Below are positions 26,418 to 36,786 of a DNA stretch of 64,000 nt, in pieces. Each line of letters starts with the position of its first letter. Position 1 is the first letter of the stretch. The translations under genes and the position numbers were made by a program. Origin of the DNA: Brucella haematophila (GTDB lineage: Bacteria > Pseudomonadota > Alphaproteobacteria > Rhizobiales > Rhizobiaceae); contig NZ_VCPE01000014.1 in assembly GCF_005938105.1 (NCBI RefSeq), positions 107,827 to 171,826 of the forward strand. The letters run 5' to 3'. Below the pieces are notes generated by a model, which saw only the letters and a program-made list of their open reading frames with translations, was not told the DNA's origin and did no database searches.

Positions 26418-27539
26418 TCAGATGATTTCGGTGCGGGCAATACCGATGCCGAAACCTTCGAGACCGACATAGTGACGCTCGCGCGATGCCAGCAGCACGA
26501 TGGAGGTGATGCCCAGATCCTTGAGGATCTGCGCGCCAAGACCGATCTGACGCCATTCTTCCTCGCGGGCGCGGGCTTCCGCATGGCTTTCATGCTCGGC
26601 CTGCAGATTATCGCGGGCGCGTGCGTCGTGATGATCGGCGCGAACACCGACCGAGCCTTCACGCAGATAGACCAGAACGCCGCGGCCTTCCTTGCCCATG
26701 CGCTCCATGATTGCGTCCAGATTGCTGCCGCCCTTGCCGAAAACATCGTTCAGCACGTCTTCGCGATGCAGGCGCACAGGCACTTCCTCGCCGTCGCGAA
26801 TATCGCCGAAGACCACAGCCACGTGCTGCATCGGCTCCCACGGCAGTTCGTAAGTATAGGCATGGGCATTGCCTGCGCAGGTCTTGATTGCCGCATCGCC
26901 GACACGCTTGACCAGCGTTTCCTTGCGCTGGCGATAGGCGATGAGATCGGCCACCGTCACGCGGTGCAGCGTGTGCTTTTCGGCAAAGGCCTTCACATCG
27001 GGGCCGCGCATGACCGAGCCGTCATCATTGACCAGTTCGCAGATCACGCCAATCGGCGGCAAGTTGGCAAGCTTGCAGAGATCGACGGCGGCTTCCGTAT
27101 GGCCCGAACGCATCAGCACGCCGCCTTCGCGCGCGATCAGCGGGAAAATATGGCCGGGGCGCACGAAATCGTCCGGACCAGCATTCGGATTGGCCAGATT
27201 GCGCGCCGTCAGCGTGCGGTCTTCCGCAGAAATGCCGGTGGTCGTGCCATGGCGATAATCGACCGTGACCGTAAAAGCGGTGGTGTGGGCGGATTCATTC
27301 TCCGCCACCATCGGCGCGAGATTGAGACGCCTGGCTTCGTCGCGGGGCATGGGCGTGCAGACGATGCCCGATGTGTGACGCACGATGAAGGCCATCTTTT
27401 CCGGCGTGCAATGCACGGCAGCAACGATCAGATCGCCTTCGTTCTCGCGGCCGTCATCGTCCATGACGACGACAATCTCGCCGCGCTCAAATGCGCGCAA
27501 TGCATCCACAACCTGCTTCTGATTATAGCTCATCGACAT
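26418..27539 (-). CDS. ribB: 3,4-dihydroxy-2-butanone-4-phosphate synthase with degenerate RibA-like domain
   Basis: 373 residues. The N-terminal RibB domain is intact: DDDGRENEGD (27-36), RHTSG (54-58), RPGHIFPL (127-134) and GHTEAAVDL (146-154). It forms the four-carbon precursor of riboflavin from ribulose 5-phosphate. The C-terminal part (about 200-373) aligns in length with GTP cyclohydrolase II but lacks the zinc cysteines (CxxGDxxxSxxCDC). It keeps only HREDVLNDVF and the terminal IGLGAQILKDLGI block. This is the RibBX-like variant in which RibA activity is absent. It follows aroC by nine bases; no FMN riboswitch is seen. Confidence 0.93.
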   Translation of the reverse strand: MSMSYNQKQVVDALRAFERGEIVVVMDDDGRENEGDLIVAAVHCTPEKMAFIVRHTSGIVCTPMPRDEARRLNLAPMVAENESAHTTAFTVTVDYRHGTTTGISAEDRTLTARNLANPNAGPDDFVRPGHIFPLIAREGGVLMRSGHTEAAVDLCKLANLPPIGVICELVNDDGSVMRGPDVKAFAEKHTLHRVTVADLIAYRQRKETLVKRVGDAAIKTCAGNAHAYTYELPWEPMQHVAVVFGDIRDGEEVPVRLHREDVLNDVFGKGGSNLDAIMERMGKEGRGVLVYLREGSVGVRADHHDARARDNLQAEHESHAEARAREEEWRQIGLGAQILKDLGITSIVLLASRERHYVGLEGFGIGIARTEII

Positions 27540-27548
27540 ACACCCCTG

Positions 27549-28643
27549 TTAAATCCGTCCCGTTTGGCCGCGGTGGCGCAGATAATGATCCGCGATGGCG
27601 CAAGCGACCATGGCTTCGCCAATCGGCACGGCGCGGATGCCAACGCATGGGTCGTGGCGTCCCTTGGTCATCACGTCCACTTCCTTGCCATCCTTGTCGA
27701 TAGAGCGGCGCGGCGTCAAAATAGAAGAGGTCGGCTTGACCGCAAAACGCGCCACCACCGGCGCACCGGTGGCGATGCCGCCCAGAATACCGCCGGCATG
27801 GTTGGACAGGAATAGCGGCGTGCCGTCATTGCCCATCCGCATTTCGTCGGCATTTTCCTCGCCGGTCAGGCGCGCAGCTTCAAAGCCATTGCCGATTTCC
27901 ACGCCCTTCACGGCGTTGATCGACATCAGCAGGCTGGCGATATCCTGATCAAGCTTGCCATAGATCGGCGCGCCAATACCGGCAGGCACACCCTCAGCCA
28001 CGATCTCGATGACCGCGCCGACCGACGATCCGCTCTTGCGGATGCCATCGAGATAATCCGCAAACAGTTCGACCGAACCTGCATCCGGCGAGAAGAAAGG
28101 ATTGTTGTCGACTTCCGACCAGTTCCAGCGGCGACGGTCGATGCCGTGAATACCCATGGCCACCAGCGCACCTTTGACTTCCAGCCCCGGCACGATCTTG
28201 CGCGCAATAGCGCCAGCCGCCACGCGGGCCGCTGTTTCGCGCGCTGACGAGCGGCCGCCGCCACGATAATCGCGAATGCCGTATTTGACGTCATAGGTGT
28301 AATCGGCATGGCCCGGACGGTACTGGCGGGCAATCTCGCCATAATCCTTGGAACGCTGATCCGTGTTTTCGATCATCATCGAAATCGGCGTGCCGGTGGA
28401 AGTCATGGTCACGCCATCTTCGCCCAGAAGAACGCCCGACAGCACGCGCACCTGATCCGGCTCGCGGCGCTGGGTGGTGTATTTGGATTGACCCGGTTTG
28501 CGCTTGTCGAGATAGGACTGAATTTCGGCTTCGGTGAAGGTGATGCCGGGTGGGCAACCATCCACGACGCAACCCAGCGCGAGACCGTGGCTTTCGCCCC
28601 AGGTGGTTACGCGGAACAAATGACCGAAACTATTATGAGACAT
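27549..28643 (-). CDS. aroC: Chorismate synthase
   Basis: Last step of the shikimate pathway: 5-enolpyruvylshikimate-3-phosphate to chorismate, needing reduced FMN. 364 residues, the normal length. Signatures include [19 protein letters not shown] (about 17-35), [19 protein letters not shown] and the C-terminal [23 protein letters not shown] cofactor use gives a plausible reason for pairing with ribB. Confidence 0.97.
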   Translation of the reverse strand: MSHNSFGHLFRVTTWGESHGLALGCVVDGCPPGITFTEAEIQSYLDKRKPGQSKYTTQRREPDQVRVLSGVLLGEDGVTMTSTGTPISMMIENTDQRSKDYGEIARQYRPGHADYTYDVKYGIRDYRGGGRSSARETAARVAAGAIARKIVPGLEVKGALVAMGIHGIDRRRWNWSEVDNNPFFSPDAGSVELFADYLDGIRKSGSSVGAVIEIVAEGVPAGIGAPIYGKLDQDIASLLMSINAVKGVEIGNGFEAARLTGEENADEMRMGNDGTPLFLSNHAGGILGGIATGAPVVARFAVKPTSSILTPRRSIDKDGKEVDVMTKGRHDPCVGIRAVPIGEAMVACAIADHYLRHRGQTGRI

Positions 28644-28959
28644 GCGCGACGCCTGACTAAAATGACCCTGGGATGCCCCGGAGGCAAACCCTGACGGGCA
28701 GGATACCAGCTACTTTATCGGGCGTTTTATTGAGCTTTTCCGGATCGGTCAAATCATGGCCATCATCGACCTGAAATTTCCTTCGGTTCATCCCGATCCG
28801 GTATTTTTTTTGACACATTCGGTACGCTACATTGAGGGCAACAAAGCGCAAGCCGCTAATGAACAAATGACGACGTCGTGTCGATTCGCCCAGGCGATGC
28901 CTTCACCGGGACACGGCAATGCAAATGGGCGAGAAAGCGGGCAAAAGGAGCGGAAAACC
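28644..28959. other. Divergent intergenic region between aroC and DUF1344 gene
   Basis: 316 bases. It holds the aroC upstream region and the promoter area of the DUF1344 gene, including TTTTTTTTGACACATTC with a TTGACA hexamer at about 28809. An open frame reading through from 28756 lacks a ribosome-binding site and was not called. Nothing else is recognised. Confidence 0.5.
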
Positions 28960-29211
28960 ATGCAGTATCTGGTCGGATTGATCCTCATTCTCGCCTCGCT
29001 GTTTTCAACAGTCGCAATGGCGGATGATGCCGAGGGCAAGATCACGTCCATCAACAAGGACAGCGAAACGCTTTCGCTCGATGATGGCAAGACCTACAAA
29101 TTGCCCGGCGAGTTCGATTACAGCGCCATCAACAAGGGCATGAAGGTCCTCATCATCTACGATATGGTGGACAATACCCGCTTCATCACCGACATTCAGG
29201 AAGCGCCGTAA
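28960..29211 (+). CDS. DUF1344 family small periplasmic protein
   Basis: 83 residues from the ATG at 28960, preceded by AAAGGAGCGG. A signal peptide (1-22, ending AMA-DD) precedes a small beta-rich domain with EGKITSINKDSETLSLDDG, then KGMKVLIIYDMVDNTRFITDIQ. This matches the DUF1344 family of Rhizobiales. The function is unknown. A terminator follows closely. Confidence 0.88.
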   Translation: MQYLVGLILILASLFSTVAMADDAEGKITSINKDSETLSLDDGKTYKLPGEFDYSAINKGMKVLIIYDMVDNTRFITDIQEAP

Positions 29212-29242
29212 GCGTTGACTATCGGCAGTTCGCAGGTTTAAC

Positions 29243-29267
29243 GAGCGGCTGAAAAGCCGCTCTTTTC
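29243..29267 (+). terminator. Terminator after the DUF1344 gene
   Basis: Stem GAGCGGCT/AGCCGCTC with a GAAA tetraloop and a TTTTC tail. It touches the stop codon of the convergent metallophosphoesterase gene. Confidence 0.85.
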
Positions 29268-30021
29268 ATGGGTTAAACCAGCCGCTGCGCACCACACGCG
29301 CCCAATCCGGACGCCCTGCCTTCTCGGCAAGTGCCACCATGCGCGATGTGTCGTAAGGAACGCTGCGCATCGTCACCAGCCAGCCGGACGGACCTTCCTC
29401 TATCACGGCATAGGACGCATTGGGATTGCCGGTTTGCACGACATGCGGGCGCGGTTGATCATCGTCATAACCGGGGCAACCGACACTCCCGGGATTGACC
29501 AGCAGGCTGCCATCGCTCAGGCGCAAAATGCGCGGCATATGCGTGTGCCCGCACAGCAGCAGCGACGCGGAAATGTCCTCTGCTTCTGCTTCAATCGCCG
29601 CCCGTGATTGCAAGACGACGTCGCCATTTTCGGTCACAGTCTCGATCCAGTAGCGCGTGTCACTCGTCGGCGTGGCGTGGCAGGCGAAAATGCGACCATC
29701 GGCCAGAGTTCGCGTTGCGGGCAAGGCGCGCAACCATTCCAGATGCGTTTCGTCGATCTGCTCCCGCGCCGCACGGTCTGAACGCCCCATCTCGTCAATG
29801 GACTGTTCGACCAGCCAGCGATCATGGTTGCCGCGAAGGGAAATCATATCGCGGGCGATCAGCATGTCGGCTGTTTCGCGTGCAGCGAGCGGGCCGCTCA
29901 GATGGTCGCCGAGATTGATGATGGTCTCGATGCGCTGTGCGTCAATATCGGTAAGCACCGCCGCCAGCGCATCGCTGTTGCCATGAATATCCGCAATGAC
30001 GGCAAAGTGTTTGAACGGCAT
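29266..30021 (-). CDS. Calcineurin-like metallophosphoesterase
   Basis: 251 residues with the metal-binding motifs in order: DIHGN (about 11-15), GDHLSG (39-44), LRGNHD (63-68) and CGHTHMP (about 157-163). It resembles the YfcE/ApaH-type phosphodiesterase group. The substrate is not evident. It is followed by a convergent terminator and lies 63 bases downstream of the histidine phosphatase gene's stop-side region on the same strand. Confidence 0.93.
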   Translation of the reverse strand: MPFKHFAVIADIHGNSDALAAVLTDIDAQRIETIINLGDHLSGPLAARETADMLIARDMISLRGNHDRWLVEQSIDEMGRSDRAAREQIDETHLEWLRALPATRTLADGRIFACHATPTSDTRYWIETVTENGDVVLQSRAAIEAEAEDISASLLLCGHTHMPRILRLSDGSLLVNPGSVGCPGYDDDQPRPHVVQTGNPNASYAVIEEGPSGWLVTMRSVPYDTSRMVALAEKAGRPDWARVVRSGWFNP

Positions 30022-30084
30022 AAAGCAACCCTTCGCTATATGAGCGCAATTCTGCCGCCGATCATAGCCGCCATCAGCGGCTTG

Positions 30085-30675
30085 TCACACCCATTCGAGC
30101 TTGCCGTTTTCGAACTTCAGAATTTTGTCCTGCGGGATCGAGAGATTGGCCGCTTCATGGCCGTCCACATCGCCGTAGAGATAGAACAGCGTGCGGATGC
30201 AGCCACCATGGGTCACGCAGACGGTCGGCCATTCCACGGCTTCCACCCAGCGGCCAATGCGCTGCGAAAGGCCCATATAGCTTTCGGCAGTGGTGCCCGG
30301 CGGCACGAAATTCCACTTATCGCGGGCGCGCGCTTCGATGAGATCGTTCCGGTCCTTGGCAATGTCTTCCATCATGAAGCCCTGCCAGTCGCCGAAATTC
30401 ACTTCCATCAGCTGCGGGTCGGTGCGGAAATCATACGGATCAAGGCCCATGCGCAAGCGGATGCGCTCCATCGTCTCACGCGTGCGGCGCAGCGGACTTG
30501 CCACGAAATCGAAGCCCGCACCGTCGCCGATCAGCGCTTTCAGCATATCGCCGTTGCGGTCAGCCTGCGTGCGTCCATGGGCATTAATGTCGATATCGAG
30601 CTGCCCCTGAATGCGCTGCGAAACATTCCAGTCCGTTTCGCCATGACGCGAAAAGTAGATGATCTCCCGGGCCAA
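30085..30675 (-). CDS. Histidine phosphatase family protein (phosphoglycerate mutase-like)
   Basis: 196 residues. The catalytic RHG motif is at R10-H11-G12 (YFSRHGETDWN), and the second catalytic histidine lies in CVTHGGCIRTLFYLYG. Branch 1 family; the substrate could be a phosphosugar, nucleotide or nonspecific. It is downstream of fabI on the same strand but separated by a terminator. Confidence 0.92.
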   Translation of the reverse strand: MAREIIYFSRHGETDWNVSQRIQGQLDIDINAHGRTQADRNGDMLKALIGDGAGFDFVASPLRRTRETMERIRLRMGLDPYDFRTDPQLMEVNFGDWQGFMMEDIAKDRNDLIEARARDKWNFVPPGTTAESYMGLSQRIGRWVEAVEWPTVCVTHGGCIRTLFYLYGDVDGHEAANLSIPQDKILKFENGKLEWV

Positions 30676-30753
30676 AGCCTTACCTCTAAAGCGTTGCCAG
30701 TCGAAAACGATTGTCGAAACCGTGCCGACTGTTCTTCTCTAAAACAGGGATAA

Positions 30754-30814
30754 CTTTCCCAGCGTGGGAAAGACAAAGAAAAATCCCGAAAAGCGTGTCA
30801 ACTTTTCGGGATTT
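30754..30814 (-). terminator. fabI terminator plus adjoining perfect hairpin
   Basis: A 13-base perfect stem AAATCCCGAAAAG/CTTTTCGGGATTT (30781-30814) is followed on the minus strand by TTTCTTTG. A second hairpin CTTTCCCA/TGGGAAAG lies at 30754-30772. Confidence 0.9.
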
Positions 30815-30827
30815 CAGAAGGGTCGTA

Positions 30828-31646
30828 TCAGTCCTTGACGACTGAAATGTCCGGCGCGTCGACGGCTTTCATGCCGATGACGTGGTAACCGCTATCGGCA
30901 TGGTGCACTTCACCCGTCACCGAACGCGACAGGTCGGAGAGGAAGTAAAGGCCGACATCGCCCACTTCTTCAATCGTCACGGTGCGGCGCAGCGGCGCGT
31001 TATATTCGTTCCACTTCAGAATATAGCGGAAGTCGCCAATGCCCGAAGCGGCCAGCGTCTTGATCGGGCCAGCCGAAATCGCGTTGACGCGGATGTTCTG
31101 CGGGCCGAGATCGACGGCGAGATACTTCACGCTTGCTTCGAGTGCGGCCTTGGCAACGCCCATGACGTTGTAATTCGGCATGACCTTTTCCGCGCCATAA
31201 TAGGTCAGCGTCAGGATCGAGCCGCCATCGGCCATCAGCTTTTCCGCGCGGCGGGCAACCGCCGTCAGCGAATAAACCGAAATCAGCATCGTGTTGGTGA
31301 AGTTGGCTTCCGACGTATCAAGGTAACGGCCGGTCAGTTCATCCTTGTCGGAGAAACCGATGGCGTGCACCAGAAAGTCGATCTTGCCCCACTTCTTCTC
31401 AAGCGCATCAAAAACAGCGTCGATGCTTGCGGCATCTGCCACGTCGCAATGACCGGCAACGAAAGCGCCAAGCTCTTCAGCCAGCGGCTCGACGCGCTTC
31501 TTCAATGCATCGCCCTGATAGGTGAATGCGAGCTCTGCGCCGGCATCGCGGGCGGCCTTGGCAATGCCCCAGGCGATGGAGCGGTTGTTGGCCACGCCCA
31601 GAATCAATCCACGCTTGCCCTGCAACAAACCTGACTGTGCGGTCAT
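30828..31646 (-). CDS. fabI: Enoyl-[acyl-carrier-protein] reductase (NADH) FabI
   Basis: Last step of fatty acid elongation: reduction of trans-2-enoyl-ACP. 272 residues. The diverged SDR cofactor motif is GVANNRSIAWGIAK (about 17-30). The FabI active site Y-x6-K is seen in YNVMGVAKAA. LTYYGAEKVMPNYN is typical. The protein is the usual triclosan-sensitive class by sequence type. Brucellaceae usually carry more than one fabI; only this one is in the window. Confidence 0.95.
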   Translation of the reverse strand: MTAQSGLLQGKRGLILGVANNRSIAWGIAKAARDAGAELAFTYQGDALKKRVEPLAEELGAFVAGHCDVADAASIDAVFDALEKKWGKIDFLVHAIGFSDKDELTGRYLDTSEANFTNTMLISVYSLTAVARRAEKLMADGGSILTLTYYGAEKVMPNYNVMGVAKAALEASVKYLAVDLGPQNIRVNAISAGPIKTLAASGIGDFRYILKWNEYNAPLRRTVTIEEVGDVGLYFLSDLSRSVTGEVHHADSGYHVIGMKAVDAPDISVVKD

Positions 31647-31805
31647 TAAGGGTCCTCATTGAAAAATAATAAACTTGTTGCCCTATCGCACAGGCTTGCA
31701 TCACCTTCAAGCAATTGCAGCGAAAAAGCCGGGCATTGTCACCTTACTGCCGCAAAGCTACAACACCCGGCCTGCATTTTGGCCTGCGTGACCACAGAAA
31801 AACAG

Positions 31806-31841
31806 TTCTGATCGATTAAAAAGCAATTCAATCGATCAGAA
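31806..31841. repeat. Twelve-base perfect inverted repeat
   Basis: TTCTGATCGATT (31806-31817) and AATCGATCAGAA (31830-31841) around a 12-base A-rich loop, between the DnaJ-like gene's 3' end and the fabI upstream region. It may be a terminator for the DnaJ-like gene without a clear T-run. Confidence 0.6.
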
Positions 31842-31907
31842 TCGCAACAACCCTGGTTGTTCAGGTCTATTCGCTCCCAGCAGCTTCCCGCTCCGGGAAG
31901 ACATGAA

Positions 31908-32852
31908 TCAGCCTTCCCGGCGCTTCTTCAGGAACTCTTCCAGTTCCGCGTCGCCGCCATCCGGCAGCATGATGCGGATATGCACATAAAGGTCGCCGCG
32001 CCCGCCAGCTTTCAGCGGCAGGCCCTTTTCCTTCAGGCGCAACACCCGGTCCGAACTCGACCAGGCCGGAATTTTCACCGCGATACGCCCGTCCAGCGTC
32101 TCGACTTCTTCCTTGCCGCCCAGTGCTGCATCGCTGAGATTGACCGGCAGGTCCACATGCACATCACGCCCTTCAAGGCGGAAGCGCGGATGCGGCTTGA
32201 AGCGGATCGTCACCAGCGCGTCGCCCGGCGTTCCACCCATCAGCGGTTCGCCCTGCCCTTTCAGGCGGATGGTCTGGCCATCCTCGACATATTTCGGCAG
32301 CTTGATCTTGAGGTGCTTGCCATTCGGGAAAATGGCCTCGACCTTTTCCGCGCCTGCCGCCTGCGACAGGGTCACGTCGATGGATGCGGTCAGATCCTCA
32401 CCCTTGGCATTGCCAGCGGCGCGGCCACGCGGACGCCCGCCACCGCCGAAGGCGCTGCCGAACAGATCATTCAGAATATCTTCCGCGCCGCCAAAGCCTG
32501 CGCCCTGATGGCCACCGGGGCCGGAACGGAATTCGAAATGGCTGTTGCCGCCGCCCTGACGAAAACCGGCAAACGGGTCGCCATGCGCGCCGCCGAAGCC
32601 CTGCCCGCCCTGGAAACCCTGAAACAGGGGCTTGCCTTTCGCGTCGATCTCGCCGCGGTCGAACTGGCCCCGTTTGTCCTTGTCGCCGACAATTTCATAG
32701 GCCTGATTAATTTCCGCAAAGCGCTCCTGCGCCTTCGGATCATCCTGGTTCTGATCCGGATGGTGCTTTTTGGCCAGCTTGCGAAAGGCCGATTTTATTT
32801 CTTCGGGCTTCGCCGTTTTGGCGACGCCCAGCACGCTATAGGGATCGCGCAT
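31908..32852 (-). CDS. CbpA-type DnaJ co-chaperone
   Basis: 314 residues from the ATG at 32852, which has GAGGA just upstream; an ATG four codons earlier is less well placed. The J domain (1-70) has HPD at 31-33 and stimulates DnaK ATPase. A Gly/Phe-rich linker (about 75-145) follows. Two C-terminal substrate-binding domains follow ([18 protein letters not shown] onwards). There is no CxxCxGxG zinc finger, so it is a class II (CbpA-like) rather than DnaJ itself. Confidence 0.92.
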   Translation of the reverse strand: MRDPYSVLGVAKTAKPEEIKSAFRKLAKKHHPDQNQDDPKAQERFAEINQAYEIVGDKDKRGQFDRGEIDAKGKPLFQGFQGGQGFGGAHGDPFAGFRQGGGNSHFEFRSGPGGHQGAGFGGAEDILNDLFGSAFGGGGRPRGRAAGNAKGEDLTASIDVTLSQAAGAEKVEAIFPNGKHLKIKLPKYVEDGQTIRLKGQGEPLMGGTPGDALVTIRFKPHPRFRLEGRDVHVDLPVNLSDAALGGKEEVETLDGRIAVKIPAWSSSDRVLRLKEKGLPLKAGGRGDLYVHIRIMLPDGGDAELEEFLKKRREG

Positions 32853-32976
32853 ATAGTTCCTCATTCAGGAAAATGACTGTGAAGTCAGTGGTAAGACTCA
32901 TTGAGCCTAATATGCGCATGAGGGAAGAAAAGTTCCAGTCTGTACAGACTATAGGCTGCGCTTATTGTCAGATCTC

Positions 32977-33441
32977 TCAGATCGGTGCAAATGCCGTGAC
33001 GGTCCATTGGCCGCCACGCTGCATGCAGGTTTCGCCGCGATAGATGGAAACACCGTCAAAAGCCTCACGCGAGGTTTCGAATTCGCGGCAGAGCTGGTCG
33101 TTCTTGTTGCTTTCGGCAATCGCCGTGATCGTGCCCTGGCTGCCGGTATTCGGATTGGCCCATGGAACCGGCTTCTTGCCCCATTGCGTGAAATTCAGTG
33201 CCGAAACCACACTCTGAACCGCAGATTGATCGGAGAGCTTGCCGGAATCCGTCTCGGCCGGCTGCTTGACCGAACCGGTAATGGTCGTCGAATCAGGCAC
33301 GGCCTTGTCGATGCTGACGCCGCCCATCGCACAACCGGCGAGAGAAAACATGGTCATGCCGAGCACGACATTGCGCAAGGCCGCAGCATAATCAACGGCA
33401 AAGCCAATATGTTTCTGATGGCAGGCAGTTCCAGCGGCCAA
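32977..33441 (-). CDS. RT0821/Lpp0805-family surface lipoprotein
   Basis: About 154 residues from the first ATG. The true start is uncertain: the lipoprotein signal (VVLGMTMFSLAGC, lipobox LAGC) begins near residue 24, and a TTG codon just before RNVVLG is an alternative start. The C-terminal half (WANPNTGSQGTITAIAES ... CREFETSREAFDGV ... GETCMQRGGQWTV) matches the RT0821/Lpp0805 or 17-kDa-antigen-like C-terminal domain. It is probably outer-membrane-anchored. The function is unknown. Confidence 0.75.
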   Translation of the reverse strand: MAAGTACHQKHIGFAVDYAAALRNVVLGMTMFSLAGCAMGGVSIDKAVPDSTTITGSVKQPAETDSGKLSDQSAVQSVVSALNFTQWGKKPVPWANPNTGSQGTITAIAESNKNDQLCREFETSREAFDGVSIYRGETCMQRGGQWTVTAFAPI

Positions 33442-33735
33442 ACGCTACTTCCTCAAATTTACACGCTATGGATGCAGCGATTATGGCGGCAGTGGGTTAA
33501 CAAGCGATGAGGTGGCAAGGTAAACAAATCCATACCAATGCACAACAGTAACTCTGTGGGTTTCGACAGCCGACTGCCAGAAAAATGGTCCTCCATTTTT
33601 ACGGTGCGGCATAAGCAATCATCGCGACCTCCATCCTGTCTGGAGGTGGACAAGACGCGTTTTATGGACGAAGCTCGCGCCAGCTTTCAGGTCGGGATTC
33701 CCTTTCCGGCCAAACCTCATTCGAGAATAGTGGAA
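33442..33735. other. Intergenic region before pdxH
   Basis: 294 bases. It contains a hairpin AAAAATGG/CCATTTTT at 33581-33600, which reads as a terminator on either strand. A second hairpin ACCTCCA/TGGAGGT follows at about 33628-33649. The reading frame upstream of pdxH is open here but not credible. Confidence 0.6.
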
Positions 33736-34347
33736 ATGACCAGCTCAAGCGACGATTTCACCCTGTCCTCCCATCCTTTCAAGCTCTTTGCAGAATGGCT
33801 GGCCGATGCAGGCAAGACCGAACCGAACGATCCCAACGCCGTGGCGCTTGCGACCGTCGATCCCGACGGACTGCCGAATGTGCGCATGGTGCTGCTGAAG
33901 GATTTCGACGAGCAGGGCTTTGTCTTCTACACCAATTATGAAAGCAAGAAGGGGCAGGAAATCCTGTCCGCTGAAAAGGCTGCAATGTGCTTTCACTGGA
34001 AAACGCTGCGCCGCCAGGTGCGCGTGCGCGGCCCCGTCGAAAAGGTCAGCGACGTCGAAGCCGACGCCTATTACGCGTCGCGCCCGCGCGGCAGCCGCAT
34101 CGGTGCATGGGCGTCGAAACAGTCGCGCCCGCTGGAAAGCCGGTTCGCGCTGGAAAAATCCGTTGCGGAATATACCGCGAAATATGCCATCGGCGACATT
34201 CCACGCCCGCCCTACTGGTCGGGTTTCCGCATTCGTCCGGTTTCGATCGAGTTCTGGCACGACCGCCCGTTCCGTCTGCACGACCGCGTCTTGTTCACCC
34301 GGCCCGACCCGGAAGGTGACTGGAACAAGGACCGGCTTTATCCGTAA
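33736..34347 (+). CDS. pdxH: Pyridoxamine 5'-phosphate oxidase
   Basis: Oxidises pyridoxamine- or pyridoxine-phosphate to pyridoxal 5'-phosphate using FMN. 203 residues from the ATG at 33736 (MTSSSDDFT), the length of close Brucella relatives; the open frame extends 66 codons upstream without resemblance. Motifs include [39 protein letters not shown] and the C-terminal signature [13 protein letters not shown]. The ORF ends in a terminator shared with ubiA. Confidence 0.97.
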   Translation: MTSSSDDFTLSSHPFKLFAEWLADAGKTEPNDPNAVALATVDPDGLPNVRMVLLKDFDEQGFVFYTNYESKKGQEILSAEKAAMCFHWKTLRRQVRVRGPVEKVSDVEADAYYASRPRGSRIGAWASKQSRPLESRFALEKSVAEYTAKYAIGDIPRPPYWSGFRIRPVSIEFWHDRPFRLHDRVLFTRPDPEGDWNKDRLYP

Positions 34348-34353
34348 GGGAAA

Positions 34354-34387
34354 AGAAAAAGGCCGCTTACGAGAGCGGCCTTTTTTA
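34354..34387. terminator. Bidirectional terminator between pdxH and ubiA
   Basis: Stem AAAAAGGCCGCT/AGCGGCCTTTTTT with a TACGAG loop, flanked by A-rich and T-rich runs. Confidence 0.92.
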
Positions 34388-34391
34388 TGAG

Positions 34392-35393
34392 TTACACAAT
34401 CGGCTTGATCGCCACCCAGAGGCTGCCGAAAACGAGGCCAAGGAAGATCAGCCAGCCGACGATATTGTTCGACTTGAACAGTTTCAGGCACTGGTCGGGA
34501 TTGTCGATATCGAGCACGATGATCTGGCGATAGAGATGCACGCCAGCGGCCAACAATCCGGCCAGTGCGGGCATCGGCACCTGCGCCATGGCAAAGGCGG
34601 CGGCAAAGAAGCCGATAGCGCCACCATAAAGGACCATCAGCGCAGTCTTGGTGTGTTTGCCGAACAGGCGCGCCGTCGAGCGAACGCCGACCAACGCATC
34701 ATCTTCCTTGTCCTGATGCGCATAGATCGTATCGTAGCCGATGGTCCACAGGATCGCGCCGATATAGAGCAGCACCGGCGGCAAGGAGAGCGATCCCTCG
34801 ACCGCAGCCCAGCCCATCAGCGCGCCCCATGAAAAGGCAAGACCCAGCACGAATTGCGGCCAGTCGGTAATGCGCTTCATGAACGGATAGGCCGCGACAA
34901 TCAGCAGCGAGAAAATACCGAGCGCAATCGAAAACCAGTTGAATTGCAGCACCACCACAAGCCCGACCAGCGCTTGCAGCACGAGAAAGGCCTTGGCCTG
35001 ACCACGCGTCACCTGCCCGGCAGGCAGCGGACGCGACCGGGTGCGATCCACCTGATCGTCAATATCCTGATCGACAAGGTCGTTATAGGTACAGCCCGCG
35101 CCGCGCATGGCGATAGCACCGACGAGAAACAGGAGCAGGTGCCAGATCGAAGGCATGACCGACCACGCACCGTCGCCCGGATGCGCACCTGCGCCCGCCA
35201 CCAGTGCCGCCGACCACCAGCACGGCCACAACAGAAGCTGCCAGCCAATCGGACGGTCCCAGCGCGCAAGCTGCGCATAGGGCCACAATCCCTGCGGCAA
35301 CAACTTATAGACCCAATGGCCCGACGGAGCGTCCTTTACACGTCCTTGCGCATTGCGTGACTGAATCGATCCGTGTAGTTCGGGCTGTGACAT
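34392..35393 (-). CDS. ubiA: 4-hydroxybenzoate octaprenyltransferase
   Basis: Integral membrane enzyme that attaches the polyprenyl chain to 4-hydroxybenzoate in ubiquinone synthesis. 333 residues from the ATG at 35393, with AAGGA seven bases upstream. The two aspartate-rich motifs are NDLVDQDID (104-112) and [12 protein letters not shown]; about eight membrane helices follow. The likely chain-length partner, the polyprenyl synthase, is at 53.2-54.3 kb. It is divergent from purD with 58 bases between starts. Confidence 0.95.
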   Translation of the reverse strand: MSQPELHGSIQSRNAQGRVKDAPSGHWVYKLLPQGLWPYAQLARWDRPIGWQLLLWPCWWSAALVAGAGAHPGDGAWSVMPSIWHLLLFLVGAIAMRGAGCTYNDLVDQDIDDQVDRTRSRPLPAGQVTRGQAKAFLVLQALVGLVVVLQFNWFSIALGIFSLLIVAAYPFMKRITDWPQFVLGLAFSWGALMGWAAVEGSLSLPPVLLYIGAILWTIGYDTIYAHQDKEDDALVGVRSTARLFGKHTKTALMVLYGGAIGFFAAAFAMAQVPMPALAGLLAAGVHLYRQIIVLDIDNPDQCLKLFKSNNIVGWLIFLGLVFGSLWVAIKPIV

Positions 35394-35451
35394 GGCGAAA
35401 TCCTTGATATATGCAGCCATCACTATAACCCCGACGAAGACGGAGCAAGCA

Positions 35452-36735
35452 ATGAGAGTTCTTTTAATCGGTTCTGGCGGTCGTGAACATGCTCTGGCCT
35501 GGAAACTGGCCGCTTCTCCGTCACTGACAAAACTCTATTGCGCGCCGGGCAATCCCGGCATCGCGGAAGCTGCCGAACTGGTCGATATCGATGTCAGCGA
35601 CCACAAGGCCGTCATTGCCTTTGCCAAGGAAAACGCCATCGATCTGGTCATCGTCGGACCGGAAGCGCCGCTGGTCGCAGGCCTTGCCGACGATCTGCGC
35701 GCCGAGAACATTCGCGTTTTCGGCCCATCCAAGGCCGCAGCCCAGCTTGAAGGCTCCAAAGGTTTCACCAAGGATCTCTGCGCCCGCTTCGATATTCCGA
35801 CCGGATCCTATGGCCGCTTCAACAATGCGCCAAAGGCCAAGGCCTATATCCGCCAGCAGGGCGCGCCCATCGTGGTCAAGGCCGATGGTCTCGCCGCAGG
35901 CAAAGGCGTGGTCGTCGCCATGACGCTCGATGAAGCACTCGATGCCGTCGATGCATGCTTCGAAGGCGCATTCGGTTCTGCCGGTGCCGAGGTGGTGGTG
36001 GAAGAATTTCTGGACGGCGAAGAAGCAAGCTTCTTCTGCATCTGCGACGGCAAGACCGCTGTGCAGCTCGGCTCGGCGCAGGACCACAAGCGCGTCGGCG
36101 ACGGCGACACCGGCCCCAATACGGGCGGCATGGGCGCCTATGCACCAGCGCCGGTCATGACGCCGGAAATCGTCGAGCGCACCATGCGCGAACTGATCGA
36201 ACCCACCATGCGGGGCATGGCGGAAATCGGCGCGCCCTTCTCCGGCATTCTGTTCCTCGGCCTGATGATCGGCAAGGACGGCCCGAAGCTGATCGAATAC
36301 AACACCCGTTTCGGCGACCCGGAATGCCAGGTGCTGATGATGCGCCTCAACAGCGACCTGCTGGCGCTGATCAACGCCGCCGTCGACGGCAAGCTGGATC
36401 AGATTTCGCTGGACTGGAAAAACGATCCGGCGCTGACCATCGTCATGGCTGCGGAAGGCTATCCGACCAATGTGAAGAAGGGCAGCGTCATTCGCGGTCT
36501 CGACGCGCTTGACGGCATCGACGGCGTCAAGGTTTTCCATGCGGGCACGGCAGAGAAAGACGGGCAGCTGGTCGCCAACGGCGGTCGCGTGCTGAACGTG
36601 ACTGCCGTGGGCAAAACCGTCGCCGAAGCGCAGGCCAAGGCTTATGACGCCATCAAGAAGATCGACTGGCCGGAAGGTTTCTATCGCTCCGATATCGGCT
36701 GGCGCGCTGTGGAACGTGAACGTTCCGGCAAATAG
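35452..36735 (+). CDS. purD: Phosphoribosylamine--glycine ligase
   Basis: Second step of purine synthesis, using the product of PurF (6.2 kb). 427 residues from the ATG at 35452 (ACGGAGCAAGCA before it); an ATG at 35392 is in frame but overlaps the ubiA start. N-terminal [22 protein letters not shown]-grasp domain with [16 protein letters not shown] and the C-terminal [14 protein letters not shown] signature. All expected motifs are present. Confidence 0.97.
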   Translation: MRVLLIGSGGREHALAWKLAASPSLTKLYCAPGNPGIAEAAELVDIDVSDHKAVIAFAKENAIDLVIVGPEAPLVAGLADDLRAENIRVFGPSKAAAQLEGSKGFTKDLCARFDIPTGSYGRFNNAPKAKAYIRQQGAPIVVKADGLAAGKGVVVAMTLDEALDAVDACFEGAFGSAGAEVVVEEFLDGEEASFFCICDGKTAVQLGSAQDHKRVGDGDTGPNTGGMGAYAPAPVMTPEIVERTMRELIEPTMRGMAEIGAPFSGILFLGLMIGKDGPKLIEYNTRFGDPECQVLMMRLNSDLLALINAAVDGKLDQISLDWKNDPALTIVMAAEGYPTNVKKGSVIRGLDALDGIDGVKVFHAGTAEKDGQLVANGGRVLNVTAVGKTVAEAQAKAYDAIKKIDWPEGFYRSDIGWRAVERERSGK

Positions 36736-36786
36736 CCAATACAACGCAATCGCGGCCTAAACCGCACAGGGCGCGGTTGCGGATTC

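Noticed and set aside
25476-27815. 779-codon plus-strand open frame opposite the HDAC-like, ribB and aroC genes
   Set aside because: Antisense shadow of three convincing minus-strand genes in GC-rich DNA; crosses gene boundaries and has no domain.
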